Translations under genes and position numbers: made by a program | Shown here: positions 15,985 through 25,218 of the stretch, in pieces | How positions within the stretch are numbered: the stretch's first letter is position 1 | How the letters are laid out: every line of letters begins with the position of its first letter | The notes under the pieces: model-generated | What the model was told of the DNA's origin: nothing | Seen by the model: only the letters and a program-made list of their open reading frames with translations | Databases searched by the model: none | Origin: Candidatus Poribacteria bacterium | GTDB lineage: Bacteria > Poribacteria > WGA-4E > WGA-3G | DNA length: 44,838 nt | Reading direction: 5' to 3' | NCBI GenBank assembly: GCA_028818705.1 | Contig: JAPPNJ010000027.1 | Location: forward strand, 1 to 44,838

Positions 15985-16851
15985 TCAATTCGGAAGAATG
16001 CCATGTTCTTCAAGCCATACCTTCAAAGGCACATCTACATCCTTGGGTGTAAAGTGTCCATTTGCATCCGTCCCACCGCCGAGGAGCTGCTGTCGAATTG
16101 GGTCGTTTCGCTCGAACATCTCGTGCGGAATGGTCATGTTGTCTTTACTCCGTAGCCATCGATAACCATATCCGTAAAAGAGGCCCTTGCGGGTGATATC
16201 CGAATCGTTTTCGCTGCGTGAGTGCCATAGCCGCCGATCGAAGAAGACGGCATCCCCGGGTTTACAGCAGACTGGTATTGCGCCTTTAGGAAGTGAGCCG
16301 TCTGTCGGACGATCCTCGAGTTTATTCCATAGGTGGCTTCCTGGAATGATGTAAAAATTCCCGCGTCCAGGCTCTGAGCAGTCAGATAACCAAAATACAA
16401 CTTTAACGGAGAGACGCGGTCGCGGTGAACTTTCCATTTCAAAGTTAACACGTCCGCTATCCTGATGCCAACCGAGCGGGGTGGGCTTGCCACGAACTTC
16501 TTCTGGACGTGGTGGTGTAATGATAAAATGACTGTGATAAGAGTAGATGTTCCACCCCAAAATGCCCCAGACCTTCGGAAACGTTTTATACCAGTCCAAA
16601 ATATTCACGAAAACCTGATCTGTGCCGAGGAAGTTCGGGTAAAAGAAATTGTTATGCGCAGTCAGTTGATTTTTACTATATGGATCGTAGCCAGCATCAA
16701 GGTGTGCTTGATAGATATTGTCCACCCGTGTTTCGAGCCGTTCGACGAGATCTGGCGGGAGGGCATTTTCAACGATGAAGTATCCATCTTCGTTCATAGC
16801 ACAGCGTTGTTCGTCAGTAAGCTGATGTTGTAGATGTCTTTCGTCAAGCAT
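15985..16851 (-). CDS. Phytanoyl-CoA dioxygenase (PhyH) family protein
   Basis: 288 residues. A non-haem Fe(II)/2-oxoglutarate oxygenase: WHQDSG supplies the metal His and Asp, LWHSRSEN the distal His, and the C-terminal RKGLFYGYGYRW region probably the 2-oxoglutarate contact. The N-terminal LTDEQRCAMNEDGYFIVENALPPDLV is typical of PhyH. The substrate is unknown. It follows the Gfo/Idh/MocA gene by 48 nt on the same strand, so the two are probably an operon for a small-molecule catabolic step. GGAG precedes the ATG. Confidence 0.88.
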   Translation of the reverse strand: MLDERHLQHQLTDEQRCAMNEDGYFIVENALPPDLVERLETRVDNIYQAHLDAGYDPYSKNQLTAHNNFFYPNFLGTDQVFVNILDWYKTFPKVWGILGWNIYSYHSHFIITPPRPEEVRGKPTPLGWHQDSGRVNFEMESSPRPRLSVKVVFWLSDCSEPGRGNFYIIPGSHLWNKLEDRPTDGSLPKGAIPVCCKPGDAVFFDRRLWHSRSENDSDITRKGLFYGYGYRWLRSKDNMTIPHEMFERNDPIRQQLLGGGTDANGHFTPKDVDVPLKVWLEEHGILPN

Positions 16852-16899
16852 GGCTTAGGTCTCCAATTTGTGATGTTTGCCCAAGGATACGCGAATGGG

Positions 16900-17853
16900 T
16901 TAATCAGGTAAAGGACCTTCTATTTGGTCGACAAAGTGAATAGAGTGGATGACATCACGAAGGTCTGTGAGGGGAACTTTCCCGTTGCGGACGCAATCGA
17001 CAAAGTGGCGATGCATGGTCAGCACGCCTTCATAGTTTGCTGAGTCGCGCTGATCAACACCGTCAACTTCCCAACCTCCCATAACACTTCTGTCGTTATC
17101 CTCATAGATTTCGATTTCTTCAGGGATTTTCATGTAACAACCGATGCCGACACCGTGCAATTCGGAGCGTAGCACGCGCCCGCCCGATGCGCGACTCCCA
17201 AAGAGCACACCTGTAACATTGTTATCAAAACGAACAAAGGCAGTGTAGAAGTTGCGTTGTTCGGCGTCGAATGTATCTCGGTGTGCTGTGACTTCCACTG
17301 GCTCGCCACCTGCCATATAGCGGAGTAGATCGACGACGTGGCAGACATCGTTCCAAAGGGTTGTCGTAAATTCTCGGTTCCGCCCAATCATTTGCTTGTT
17401 AAAGGTGGTGACAGCTAATGTAACAGGCCCCTTTTCGGCGACGCGCCGCATCGCTTCACGTGTAACAGCGGCGTATCTACGCTGAAAACCTACCATGCAG
17501 TAGACATCGTTGGCAATTGCTGCCTCGAGTAATTGTTGAGTTTCGTCGCTGTTTGCGCCAGGCGGCTTTTCAATGAACAGATGCTTGCCTGCATTCAGGC
17601 AATCCAAGGCAGGCTGCAAAATCCACTTTTCGTTCATCACGCAATAGACGATGTCTAAGTCTTGAGAATCCAACATTTTCCTGTGATCTGTGTAAGTGTG
17701 TGGAAACTCGTATTTCTGTGCGACTTGCGCGAGTTTTTCCTCGTCCAATTCACACGCTGCGAGCATCTCAACATCATCTTCGAGACGGTTAACGTTTGGA
17801 TAATGTGCGCCTTGACTGCGTCCCCCTGCACCGATAAATCCTGCTTTAAGCAT
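16900..17853 (-). CDS. Gfo/Idh/MocA family oxidoreductase
   Basis: 317-residue NAD(P)-dependent sugar/inositol-type dehydrogenase. The Rossmann start is LKAGFIGAGGRSQGAHYPN, the EKP signature is HLFIEKPPGANSDE, and the substrate domain includes TTTLWNDVCHVVDLLRYMAGGEP. The frame is open back to 17919, but ATG 17853 follows AAAGGAG and begins at the conserved nucleotide-binding strand. It lies upstream of a PhyH gene on the same strand. The substrate is unknown. Confidence 0.88.
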   Translation of the reverse strand: MLKAGFIGAGGRSQGAHYPNVNRLEDDVEMLAACELDEEKLAQVAQKYEFPHTYTDHRKMLDSQDLDIVYCVMNEKWILQPALDCLNAGKHLFIEKPPGANSDETQQLLEAAIANDVYCMVGFQRRYAAVTREAMRRVAEKGPVTLAVTTFNKQMIGRNREFTTTLWNDVCHVVDLLRYMAGGEPVEVTAHRDTFDAEQRNFYTAFVRFDNNVTGVLFGSRASGGRVLRSELHGVGIGCYMKIPEEIEIYEDNDRSVMGGWEVDGVDQRDSANYEGVLTMHRHFVDCVRNGKVPLTDLRDVIHSIHFVDQIEGPLPD

Positions 17854-18117
17854 TCGGACTCTCCTTTGCCTCAATATTCGCGAAGTTTTGTCCATTTGAA
17901 AGTGTCCATACTTTAGCACAAACCTAAATTGGTAGCAAGAATATTTTTCGGTTATCTGGGGTCGTATCCGCAGTTTCCATTGTGCTATTATTAATGTGAG
18001 TGTAAACCCTTTCCTACCTTTATCGTTTTTTCATTGTAGCGTTTTCTGCTGGAAATTTCCGATTTTATCTGTGTCTGCAAGGGCTATCAAATAACGCTGG
18101 CATATAGGTTAAAAAGT

Positions 18118-18146
18118 TTGATTCTCTGAATATTTTGTGGTATTCT
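18118..18146 (+). promoter_or_regulatory. Possible promoter for the downstream PhyH gene
   Basis: TTGATT and TATTCT with 17-nt spacing, 88 nt before the ATG at 18234. The 17854-18233 gap between the divergent Gfo and PhyH genes is AT-rich. Apart from this I see no gene or repeat in it. Confidence 0.4.
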
Positions 18147-18233
18147 CTTAACATTACATTAATTTTCAGACAATCACGTGTTTCTCTGTTCGTAGAACAG
18201 TTTGAAACCGAGCCAATTGGTAAGGAGAGACAC

Positions 18234-19061
18234 ATGCCAGTTTTTGATGCAGAAGCCTTAGAATTTTGGGAAGAGAACGGCTACGTTGTTGTGCCAGAAG
18301 CGGTGCCTCTTGAAAACTGCCGCGCTGCGGAACAAGCCGTTTGGGATTTTCTTGAAATGGATCGTGACGATCCAGACAGTTGGTATCCGGATCCACCGCG
18401 TAAAAGCATTATGGTGGAGATTTATCAGCACCAAGCACTCTGGAATAACCGCCAATATCCGCGTGTACATCAGGCTTTTACAGAGATATGGGACACAGAG
18501 AAGCTTTGGGTGAGTTTTGATCGCGCGAGCATGAATCCACCTGAGCGTCCGGATTGGCAGTTCACTGGTCCTTATCTGCATTGGGATATGTCGTTGGACG
18601 ATATGCCGGTGCGTTTAAAGGTGCAAGGTGTCCTGTATCTGGCGGATACACCGGGCAATCAGGGGGCATTTACGTGTATTCCGGGATTCCATCGGAAGTT
18701 GGAGTCGTGGTTAAAGGATCTACCTGCTGATGCGAATCCACGAGAAGTGGTCCGAGAATACCAAGCCGAAGCGGTTCCAGTTGCGGGGAAAGCCGGTGAT
18801 CTGGTTATCTGGCACAGCGCTTTGCCACACGGTAGTAGTCCAAACTCCGCCGAACGTCCTCGGATGGCACAATACATCACGATGTCCCCGGCGCCAACGA
18901 ACGGCAACTCAGAGTCGCGTGAACATCGGATTACTGGGTGGCGCGAACGGTTAACAGGGCTTGGCAAAGAAGGAAAAGAAAAGGAACATTACCACGGGCA
19001 AACAGCTGAGTTGACACCTTTAGGGGAAAAACTCCTTGGTCTTGAACCGTGGCATACCTAA
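18234..19061 (+). CDS. Phytanoyl-CoA dioxygenase (PhyH) family protein
   Basis: 275 residues, a second PhyH protein quite different from the one at 15985. The Fe ligands are HWDMS (His, Asp) and LPHGSSPN (His), and RPRMAQYITM probably carries the 2-oxoglutarate Arg. FLEMDRDDPDSWYPDPPRKSIMVEIYQHQALWNNRQYPRVHQAFTEIWDTE matches the N-terminal part of a PhyH subgroup common in Poribacteria-like genomes (recollection). ATG 18234 follows TAAGGAGAG; the frame is open to 18135. The substrate is unknown. Confidence 0.88.
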   Translation: MPVFDAEALEFWEENGYVVVPEAVPLENCRAAEQAVWDFLEMDRDDPDSWYPDPPRKSIMVEIYQHQALWNNRQYPRVHQAFTEIWDTEKLWVSFDRASMNPPERPDWQFTGPYLHWDMSLDDMPVRLKVQGVLYLADTPGNQGAFTCIPGFHRKLESWLKDLPADANPREVVREYQAEAVPVAGKAGDLVIWHSALPHGSSPNSAERPRMAQYITMSPAPTNGNSESREHRITGWRERLTGLGKEGKEKEHYHGQTAELTPLGEKLLGLEPWHT

Positions 19062-19065
19062 ACGT

Positions 19066-19099
19066 GGTAGGCGAGGTTTCCTAACCTCGCTTACTCTTT
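19066..19099. repeat. Family A hairpin repeat
   Basis: GGTAG followed by an 8-bp stem GCGAGGTT/AACCTCGC with loop TCCT, just after the PhyH stop. It matches the copy at 12971 read on the other strand. A piece of MITE end (CACCATAAATAG) lies about 25 bp further on. Confidence 0.65.
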
Positions 19100-19192
19100 G
19101 GTGTGCACTTCATTATAAGTTTCACCATAAATAGGGTGGGTGCCTGTGCTCGCTCACTGGTGTGCAGCTGATGCATGAAGGAGACTTATCTC

Positions 19193-20224
19193 ATGACAGA
19201 TTTGTTGGCAGCACGGGCACAGATGGCGATGTCCCTCGCCTTTCACATTATTTTTGCAGCAGTCGGTATCGCAATGCCGCTGTTGATGGTGATTGCGGAG
19301 GGACTCTGGCTCAAAACGCGAGAGGAAGTTTACCTAAGACTGGCGAAACAGTGGGCAAAAGGGACGGCTATAATGTTTGCTGTTGGAGCTGTCTCTGGCA
19401 CCGTTTTATCTTTTGAACTCGGCTTGTTGTGGCCCAATTTCATGGCTTACGCTGGTCCGATCATCGGGATGCCGTTTTCACTGGAAGGTTTCGCGTTTTT
19501 CCTTGAAGCGATCTTTTTAGGGCTTTACCTCTACGGTTGGGACCGCATCCCAAAATATGCCCACTGGTTCGCTGGTATGATGGTACTCCTCGGTGGTACG
19601 TTTTCCGGTATCTTCGTTGTCACCGCAAATGCGTGGATGAATACACCCACCGGCTTTTCGATTGTCGATGGTAAAGTAACAAACATTGATCCGATTGCGG
19701 CAATGCTCAATCCCTCTTCATTCAGCCAGGCGTTGCACATGACTATTGCTGCCTTTCTCGCTGTCGGATTTGCAGTGGCTGGCATCCACGCCTATTTTCT
19801 CAGACGTGATCCGAATAACCTTTTCCATCGTCGGGCATTCGCCATTGCATTGAGTGTTGGCGGCGTGTTCGCGCTCTTCCAACCGATTTCGGGAGACATC
19901 AGTGCTAAGCGACTTGCTAAGTATCAGCCTATTAAACTCGCTGCAATGGAGGCACAGTGGGAAACCGAGCGCGGCGCTCCATTACGGATTGGTGGTATTC
20001 CCAACGAAGAAGCTGAAGAGACCCGCTACGCACTGGAGATTCCGAAGGCACTCAGTTTTCTCGCACATTCCGACTTCAATGCCGAGATTATGGGACTCAA
20101 AGAGGTGCCACGAGAAAATCGTCCGCCTGTGGCAATTGTGCATTTCGCATTTCAGATGAAGGCGCGCCAGCAATTCGGCGTGGACTCGGTGGGGCACCTT
20201 GGTCGATCCCATTTCATATTTTGA
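19193..20224 (+). pseudogene. cydA: Truncated cytochrome bd oxidase subunit I (cydA')
   Basis: Subunit I of the bd quinol oxidase in the cytoplasmic membrane. MAMSLAFHIIFAAVGI carries the haem b595 His, and SQALHMTIAAFLAVG carries the His ligand of haem b558. The Q-loop region follows. Homology stops at IVHFAFQM (about residue 325), exactly where the Met ligand segment should continue. About 20 unrelated residues then reach a TGA. CydA is normally 440-520 residues, so the C-terminal helices and GRQPW region are missing. ATG 19193 follows AAGGAG. An internal deletion has joined it to the end of cydB. Confidence 0.85.
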
Positions 20225-20547
20225 CGGGTGCTGTGGCGCTGTGGGCAATCTGGACGATTTGGAAGCGTCAATTTCGGCTTGCGTGTATCCTTGTTCCAAT
20301 ACAGGTTACGCTGATTGTTTTTGGATGGGGACTGGCACAGTATCCATATCTTGTCACGCCGAATTTAACCTTTTCAAATGTAGCTGCACCGGATACTGTG
20401 CTGCGTTCGACCTTGATTATATTAGGTGTCGGTGGTGTTTTGTTAGTGCCTGCTTTTTGGTATCTTTATGCTGTGTTTAAAAGAACTGTCCAGAAGACAA
20501 ACAGAACACCAGAGCAGCTTGATACTTATAAAGACGACTCGGCATAA
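20161..20547 (+). pseudogene. cydB: Cytochrome bd oxidase subunit II remnant ('cydB)
   Basis: In the frame ending at 20547, about 128 codons match the C-terminal third of CydB: WSIPFHILTGAVALWAIW, then VTLIVFGWGLAQYPYLVTPNLTF and GGVLLVPAFWYLYAVFKR. No start codon with a ribosome site belongs to it, and it overlaps the cydA' tail in another frame. The missing DNA is the end of cydA and about two thirds of cydB. With neither subunit complete, this locus should not make an oxidase. Confidence 0.82.
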
Positions 20548-20562
20548 ATCCTGCCTTTTTCC

Positions 20563-20592
20563 TTGAATCTTTCCCTCATTTTTTGCTACACT
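20563..20592 (+). promoter_or_regulatory. Possible promoter upstream of the TRAP-SSS gene group
   Basis: TTGAAT and TACACT with 18-nt spacing, about 26 nt before the proposed GTG start. A TAATAAAGTTTAGACA word overlaps its end and resembles the MITE terminus at 2041. Weak evidence. Confidence 0.3.
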
Positions 20593-20617
20593 TAATAAAG
20601 TTTAGACAGTTCACTGC

Positions 20618-22720
20618 TTGTGGTTTTGCGCGTTTCTTACCAGTAGTATCTGGACGCTTCAACCCAGAAAACAGATTCGGTTTAATCTATTGGAACAAAA
20701 AGTAAAAAATATCATCTTTCCCACAGTTTCAGTACTGCTCTGTTTCTTTATCTTAGCCGAGGTTAACTACCCGCAACTCGCGCCACAAACTGAGTTAGCA
20801 CTCTTCGCGATGTTCGGGTTAATAGTAGTATTTTTAAATTACCCTGTGCATCAACGTTTTGCTGACCACCGCGCTTTCCAACTACTCGATGTCTTGCTGA
20901 TAGGCGGGGTGATTGTCTGCTTCGGCTACGTTGTGGTTCAGACAGAGCCAGTTTTTCAAGGCTTCTGGTTAGATGGTAAACCTCTCGGTGAACGAGCAGG
21001 GGCGGAACTGCGACTGGATTACATCGTCGGTGGGTTCGGGCTTATCCTAATCTTAGAAGCGACGCGCCGTTCTATCGGTGTGACGCTTCCACTGCTCTCT
21101 CTCACATTTCTCCTTTATGCCAGTTTTGGACAGTTTATGCCGGATTGGCTATTTCCACATCGCGGGTACTCCATTCAACGTATCATTAGCCAAACATTTT
21201 TACATAGCCAAGGCACATTCGGGATCGCGCTACGGGTGATGTTCACTTATGTGTTTCTCTTTGTGCTATTTGGCACATTGCTGGAACGTACCGGAGCAAC
21301 CGGTTATGTCCTGAATTTGGCGAGGCGCGTATTCGGTTCGAGTGTCGGAGCACCAGCGAAAGTCGCAGTGCTGAGCAGCGGTATGATGGGATCGTTGTCA
21401 GGCTCCGCTGTCGCGAACACAGCAACGACTGGTACGTTTACGATTCCATTGATGAAGCGATCTGGGTTTCCATCGGCGATGGCGGGCGGTATTGAAGCTG
21501 CGGCGAGCTCTGGTGGCGCATTGGTCCCACCTATCATGGGAGCAGCGGCGTATATGATGCTGGAAATCGTCGAACCTGCCGTCACCTATTTGGAAATTAT
21601 CAAGGCAGCACTCCTACCAGCAATCCTTTACTACACAGGGATGCTGTGCATGGTACACTTTGCTGCGAGAAGTCGTAGACACATTGTAGGAGGGGTTTGT
21701 AACCCCGAACCTGACGAAGCACACGATGATGAGCAAGAGACGGAAGGCAGAAAGATTTTGACGGTACAAGGCGGCATCTTTCTATCTGCATTTGTTACGC
21801 TCATTGGGTTTCTGTTAATGGGTGCTACGGCGTTCCGTGCAGTGAGTTGGAGTTTATTGGTGGTTGTTGCTATAAGCCTATTGAACTATTTAGGACGGAG
21901 GATGGGCAAGCGGGATGCTACGACAGAGACACGTATCAGGGTTCCAGATTTGTTAAAAGGCGTGGACTTCTTGATCTCGCCTTGTAAACGGGCAGCGCAG
22001 AGTGGTGTTTCGCTGATCGCAGCAGCAGCATGTGTCGGTATCATTTTAGGTGTGGTAACGTTGACCGGCATCGGTGGCAAGTTGCCGTCAACACTCTTAC
22101 CGCTTGCAGCGACGAACCTAATGTTGGCACTATTCTTTCTTATGGTTTCAACGATTGTCTTGGGAATGGGGTTGCCTTCATCAGTCTGCTATCTCCTGAT
22201 GGCTATTTTGGTAGGACCTGTGCTTCTGGACTTAGGGGTTGTTCCACTCGCAGCGCATTTTTTTATTTTCTATTTTGGGATGATGTCAATGGTGACACCG
22301 CCAGTGGCATTGGCGGCGTACGCTGCCTCTGCTATCGCAGGTTCGGGGGTAATGACGACAGGGTTTGCAGCATTCAGATTCGCTCTTGTCGGTTTTGCCC
22401 TACCTTACGCGTTTGTGCTACGACCGGCTTTGCTCTGGCTGCGCGCCGATGGTGGGACGCCAGAGGTGTGGACAGTTTTAGGGAATTTCTCTCTAACGTT
22501 GGTTGGGACGATTGTCTTTGCAGCAGCTATCGCTGGTTACCTCTTTAACAAATTATCACTATCAGCGCGCGGTATGCTCTTTATCGCTGCGTTTATCCTC
22601 TTTTTCGCGCCTACCGGTATACAATTCGTCTGGATTCATGGAATAGTAGTAGTTGCAAGTGCTGCTATTTTCTACTATAATTGGCAGAAAAAGGAGACAC
22701 TTCATGAAACGCCGAACTAA
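20618..22720 (+). CDS. TRAP transporter permease, fused 4TM/12TM (DctQM type)
   Basis: 700 residues: a small DctQ-like N-terminal part (about 30-170) fused to a DctM-like large subunit. Conserved stretches include VLSSGMMGSLSGSAVANTATTGTFTIPLMKRSGF, GGIEAAASSGGALVPPIMGAAAYMM and GMGLPSSVCYLLMAILVGPVL. These are typical of TAXI-TRAP permeases for carboxylates, driven by Na+ or H+. No periplasmic binding protein is nearby. A family A hairpin is translated at about residues 356-365 in a loop. GTG 20618 is the longest start and TTG 20690 is possible. The next gene overlaps the end by 17 nt. Confidence 0.88.
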   Translation: MWFCAFLTSSIWTLQPRKQIRFNLLEQKVKNIIFPTVSVLLCFFILAEVNYPQLAPQTELALFAMFGLIVVFLNYPVHQRFADHRAFQLLDVLLIGGVIVCFGYVVVQTEPVFQGFWLDGKPLGERAGAELRLDYIVGGFGLILILEATRRSIGVTLPLLSLTFLLYASFGQFMPDWLFPHRGYSIQRIISQTFLHSQGTFGIALRVMFTYVFLFVLFGTLLERTGATGYVLNLARRVFGSSVGAPAKVAVLSSGMMGSLSGSAVANTATTGTFTIPLMKRSGFPSAMAGGIEAAASSGGALVPPIMGAAAYMMLEIVEPAVTYLEIIKAALLPAILYYTGMLCMVHFAARSRRHIVGGVCNPEPDEAHDDEQETEGRKILTVQGGIFLSAFVTLIGFLLMGATAFRAVSWSLLVVVAISLLNYLGRRMGKRDATTETRIRVPDLLKGVDFLISPCKRAAQSGVSLIAAAACVGIILGVVTLTGIGGKLPSTLLPLAATNLMLALFFLMVSTIVLGMGLPSSVCYLLMAILVGPVLLDLGVVPLAAHFFIFYFGMMSMVTPPVALAAYAASAIAGSGVMTTGFAAFRFALVGFALPYAFVLRPALLWLRADGGTPEVWTVLGNFSLTLVGTIVFAAAIAGYLFNKLSLSARGMLFIAAFILFFAPTGIQFVWIHGIVVVASAAIFYYNWQKKETLHETPN
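21685..21711. repeat. Family A hairpin inside the TRAP permease gene
   Basis: TGTAGGA + GGGGTT-TGT-AACCCC + GAACC, read in frame as VGGVCNPEP within a hydrophilic loop between the two halves of the permease. The gene stays open through it. Confidence 0.7.
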
Positions 22721-22904
22721 ATGGTTGTTCTACTGCCTGATTGTGTTGCTGTTCTTGCTTCACAACGATTTCTGGTTCTGGAAGACACCGCAGTTGGTTT
22801 TAGGGCTGCCAGTAGGGCTGCTTTATCATATCGGATTCTGCCTCGCGGTCACATTACTAATGGTTGTCTTCGTCAAAGGTGGTGAAGATTGGAGGGAGCG
22901 ATGA
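22704..22904 (+). CDS. DUF3311-like small membrane protein
   Basis: 66 residues with two membrane helices (about 6-22 and 34-56), separated by FWFWKTPQLVLGLPVGLLYH. Such DUF3311 proteins sit just before SSS-family symporters and may be accessory subunits. ATG 22704 follows AAGGAG inside the end of the TRAP gene. Its TGA overlaps the ATG of the symporter, so translation is probably coupled. Confidence 0.78.
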   Translation: MKRRTKWLFYCLIVLLFLLHNDFWFWKTPQLVLGLPVGLLYHIGFCLAVTLLMVVFVKGGEDWRER

Positions 22905-24346
22905 GCATCGCTGTTATCTTTATCTACCTTGTTATGGTACTGGTTCTCGGTGTTCTGAGCCATAAACTTTTCCGTAATACTGGGGAAGACTACTTTGTTG
23001 CGAGTCGGACTATCAATTGGTTTGTCCTATTGATGACCCTTTTCGGAACGAATATGACAGCGTTCTCGATCCTCGGTGCGTCGGGTGAAGCCTATCACAG
23101 GGGGATTGGTGTTTTTGCGTTGATGGCTTCATCTACGGCTATAGTTGCACCATGCGTATTCCTTTTTATCGGGACCCGTCTCTGGCAGCTTGGAAAGCGA
23201 TTTGGCTATGTAACACAGGTGCAGTACTTCCGCGACCGGTGGGAATCCGATGGCTTGGGACTGCTACTCTTCATCGTGCTTGTGCTGCTGCTCATTCCAT
23301 ATCTGCTCATCGGTGTGATGGGTGGTGGTGGGACATTAGCGACACTCACAGACGGTAAGATCCCACAGTGGATAGGTGGTTTGCTCATTTGTATTGTTGT
23401 CCTCGGTTACGTTACCTACAGCGGTATGCGAGGCACTGCTTGGGTGAACACCTTTCAAACGTTGGTTTTTATGACGCTCGGAGGTATTACCTTTTTCGTC
23501 ATTGTCCACCGGATGGGTGGGTTTTCAAACGCTGTTTCCAAAGTGGATACGGGTTTGCTGATGCAAGCGGAGCATATTAAGCCTCTGGAACTGTTGACAT
23601 ACATCTGTATGCCGCTCTGTGTTGGTATGTTCCCACATATCTTTTCACATTTCTTGACGGCGAAGGAGGCGGGGACATTTCGCTACGCAATTATTTTATA
23701 TCCAGTGTGTATTGCAATTGTTTGGATTCCGAGCGTGCTGCTGGGGATATTAGGAAATGTGGATGTCCCTGGTTTAGAAGGTTCACAGGCAAACAACGTA
23801 CTGATTCAGATGATTCATATACACGCGCCTGGGATCTTGGCTGGGTTTTTAGGTGCAGGGGTTTTCGCCGCAATTATGTCCTCACTGGATTCACAGTCGC
23901 TTGCCATTGGAAGCATGTTCACACACGACATCGTTGGGCATTATCGTCGTGACGCGTTTTCAGAGAAACAGCAGGTGTGGGTCGGACGGCTATTTGTGAG
24001 CGGTGTGCTTTGTATTACTTATCTTATATCGCTCATCGCCACACCGAGCATTTTCAGGCTCGCCGTTTGGTCATTTACCGGATTCTCCGGGCTTTTTCCG
24101 ATTGTGGTCGCAGCACTGTTTTGGCAACGTAGCACAAAGCACGGCGTGTTCGCTGCAATCATAAGTGTTATCTTGTTGTGGCTCTATTTCTTTCTCCGAA
24201 ATTGGCAGACTCCCGGGTATACTATCGGTGGAACGGGGATTATGCCTGTTGCGGTTCTAATTGTTGTTTCGTCTTTTATGTTAATAGTCGTTTCTCTATT
24301 CACGAAACCACCGAATCAGCAAATACTTAAAAGATTTTTCAATTAA
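22901..24346 (+). CDS. Sodium:solute symporter (SSS family)
   Basis: 481 residues with about 13 membrane helices, LeuT-like. The N-terminus has GEDYFVASRTINWFVLLMTLFGTNMTAFSILGASGEAYHRG, typical of SSS proteins. GFLGAGVFAAIMSSLDSQSLAIGSMFTHDI carries the Na2-site Ser/Asp region. The substrate is unknown. ATG 22901 has GGAGGG before it and overlaps the DUF3311 stop. The same transcript carries a TRAP permease, which suggests uptake of related organic acids or sugars (inference). Confidence 0.9.
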   Translation: MSIAVIFIYLVMVLVLGVLSHKLFRNTGEDYFVASRTINWFVLLMTLFGTNMTAFSILGASGEAYHRGIGVFALMASSTAIVAPCVFLFIGTRLWQLGKRFGYVTQVQYFRDRWESDGLGLLLFIVLVLLLIPYLLIGVMGGGGTLATLTDGKIPQWIGGLLICIVVLGYVTYSGMRGTAWVNTFQTLVFMTLGGITFFVIVHRMGGFSNAVSKVDTGLLMQAEHIKPLELLTYICMPLCVGMFPHIFSHFLTAKEAGTFRYAIILYPVCIAIVWIPSVLLGILGNVDVPGLEGSQANNVLIQMIHIHAPGILAGFLGAGVFAAIMSSLDSQSLAIGSMFTHDIVGHYRRDAFSEKQQVWVGRLFVSGVLCITYLISLIATPSIFRLAVWSFTGFSGLFPIVVAALFWQRSTKHGVFAAIISVILLWLYFFLRNWQTPGYTIGGTGIMPVAVLIVVSSFMLIVVSLFTKPPNQQILKRFFN

Positions 24347-24393
24347 ATCTGAGTAAAACGATTACAAAAAAATAAAAAAGGTAATAATAGACT

Positions 24394-25173
24394 ATGATAC
24401 TCAAGAGAACTATCTTACTTCTTTTACTGGTAACGTGCATCTTCGCATGCGAGAGAGCTGAAGAGCCACTTGCGCCCGAACCCGAAGAACCGGTAGTACT
24501 TGAATACGGGACAGTCTCTGGATCTGTCACTGATGCTGAGACAGGAAACTTTATACCTGGAGTGACTGTGACCCTGCTTGAGCAATCAATGGAAACTGGT
24601 TTAGGTGGCATTTACACCTTTCAAAATGTTGTTTATGGGGACGATCATACCTTGATTGTAGAGGATGTGGATTACAAGTCTCATAGTCAATCCTTTGCCC
24701 TCAGACAGCAACGCGTGACTGTTGATGTTGCGCTAACACCATTGAGGGACACGGTGCAGGAAATGCGGGATTTTTTTGACCGTTTTTCTGACCTGCTTGA
24801 GTCCGTAGATCTGGAAAATATTAAGGCGATTGAGGCGCACTTTTCGGAAACCTATGTCGCGGCAGATGATGACGCTACCCTTTTCGGCGTGGCATCAGGA
24901 ATTATTCCTGAGAATTATGCAGATATTGTTCCAGCGATGACCCAACTCTTTGAGGAATATGTCTTTCTTGAATTCTTGTTCAATAATATACAAATGGAAA
25001 TAACGCATGCGAGGAAAGCGGCAGTAACACTTCAGCTTGATGTAAATGCGAGAAAAGAGTTAGATGAGGACTTAAGAGAAATCAAAGCAGGCTGTAAATT
25101 TGATTTCCGCCGTGAAGGGCCAGACTGGAAGATTGTCCATTGGCAACTTCTTGAAATAGACATCCGTTTGTGA
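24394..25173 (+). CDS. Lipoprotein with carboxypeptidase-regulatory-like domain
   Basis: 259 residues. The signal ends in lipobox IFAC (Cys about 19), so it is a lipoprotein, followed by a Glu/Pro-rich linker. Residues about 42-115 form a CarboxypepD_reg-like beta domain (GTVSGSVTDAETGNFIPGVTVTLLE...GIYTFQNV). The C-terminal part (about 118-255) looks like an NTF2/SnoaL-type fold ending in DWKIVHWQLLEIDIRL. The function is unknown; it is probably an envelope binding protein. It converges with rsmA. Confidence 0.72.
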   Translation: MILKRTILLLLLVTCIFACERAEEPLAPEPEEPVVLEYGTVSGSVTDAETGNFIPGVTVTLLEQSMETGLGGIYTFQNVVYGDDHTLIVEDVDYKSHSQSFALRQQRVTVDVALTPLRDTVQEMRDFFDRFSDLLESVDLENIKAIEAHFSETYVAADDDATLFGVASGIIPENYADIVPAMTQLFEEYVFLEFLFNNIQMEITHARKAAVTLQLDVNARKELDEDLREIKAGCKFDFRREGPDWKIVHWQLLEIDIRL

Positions 25174-25218
25174 TGTCAAAAATGGCGTTTCCAGACTTGC
25201 AGACGACGGTATAAGCAC

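Noticed and set aside
20222..20224. The TGA in cydA as another selenocysteine codon
   Set aside because: After the TGA the same frame has no CydA similarity. CydB similarity continues in a different frame, so this is a deletion junction.
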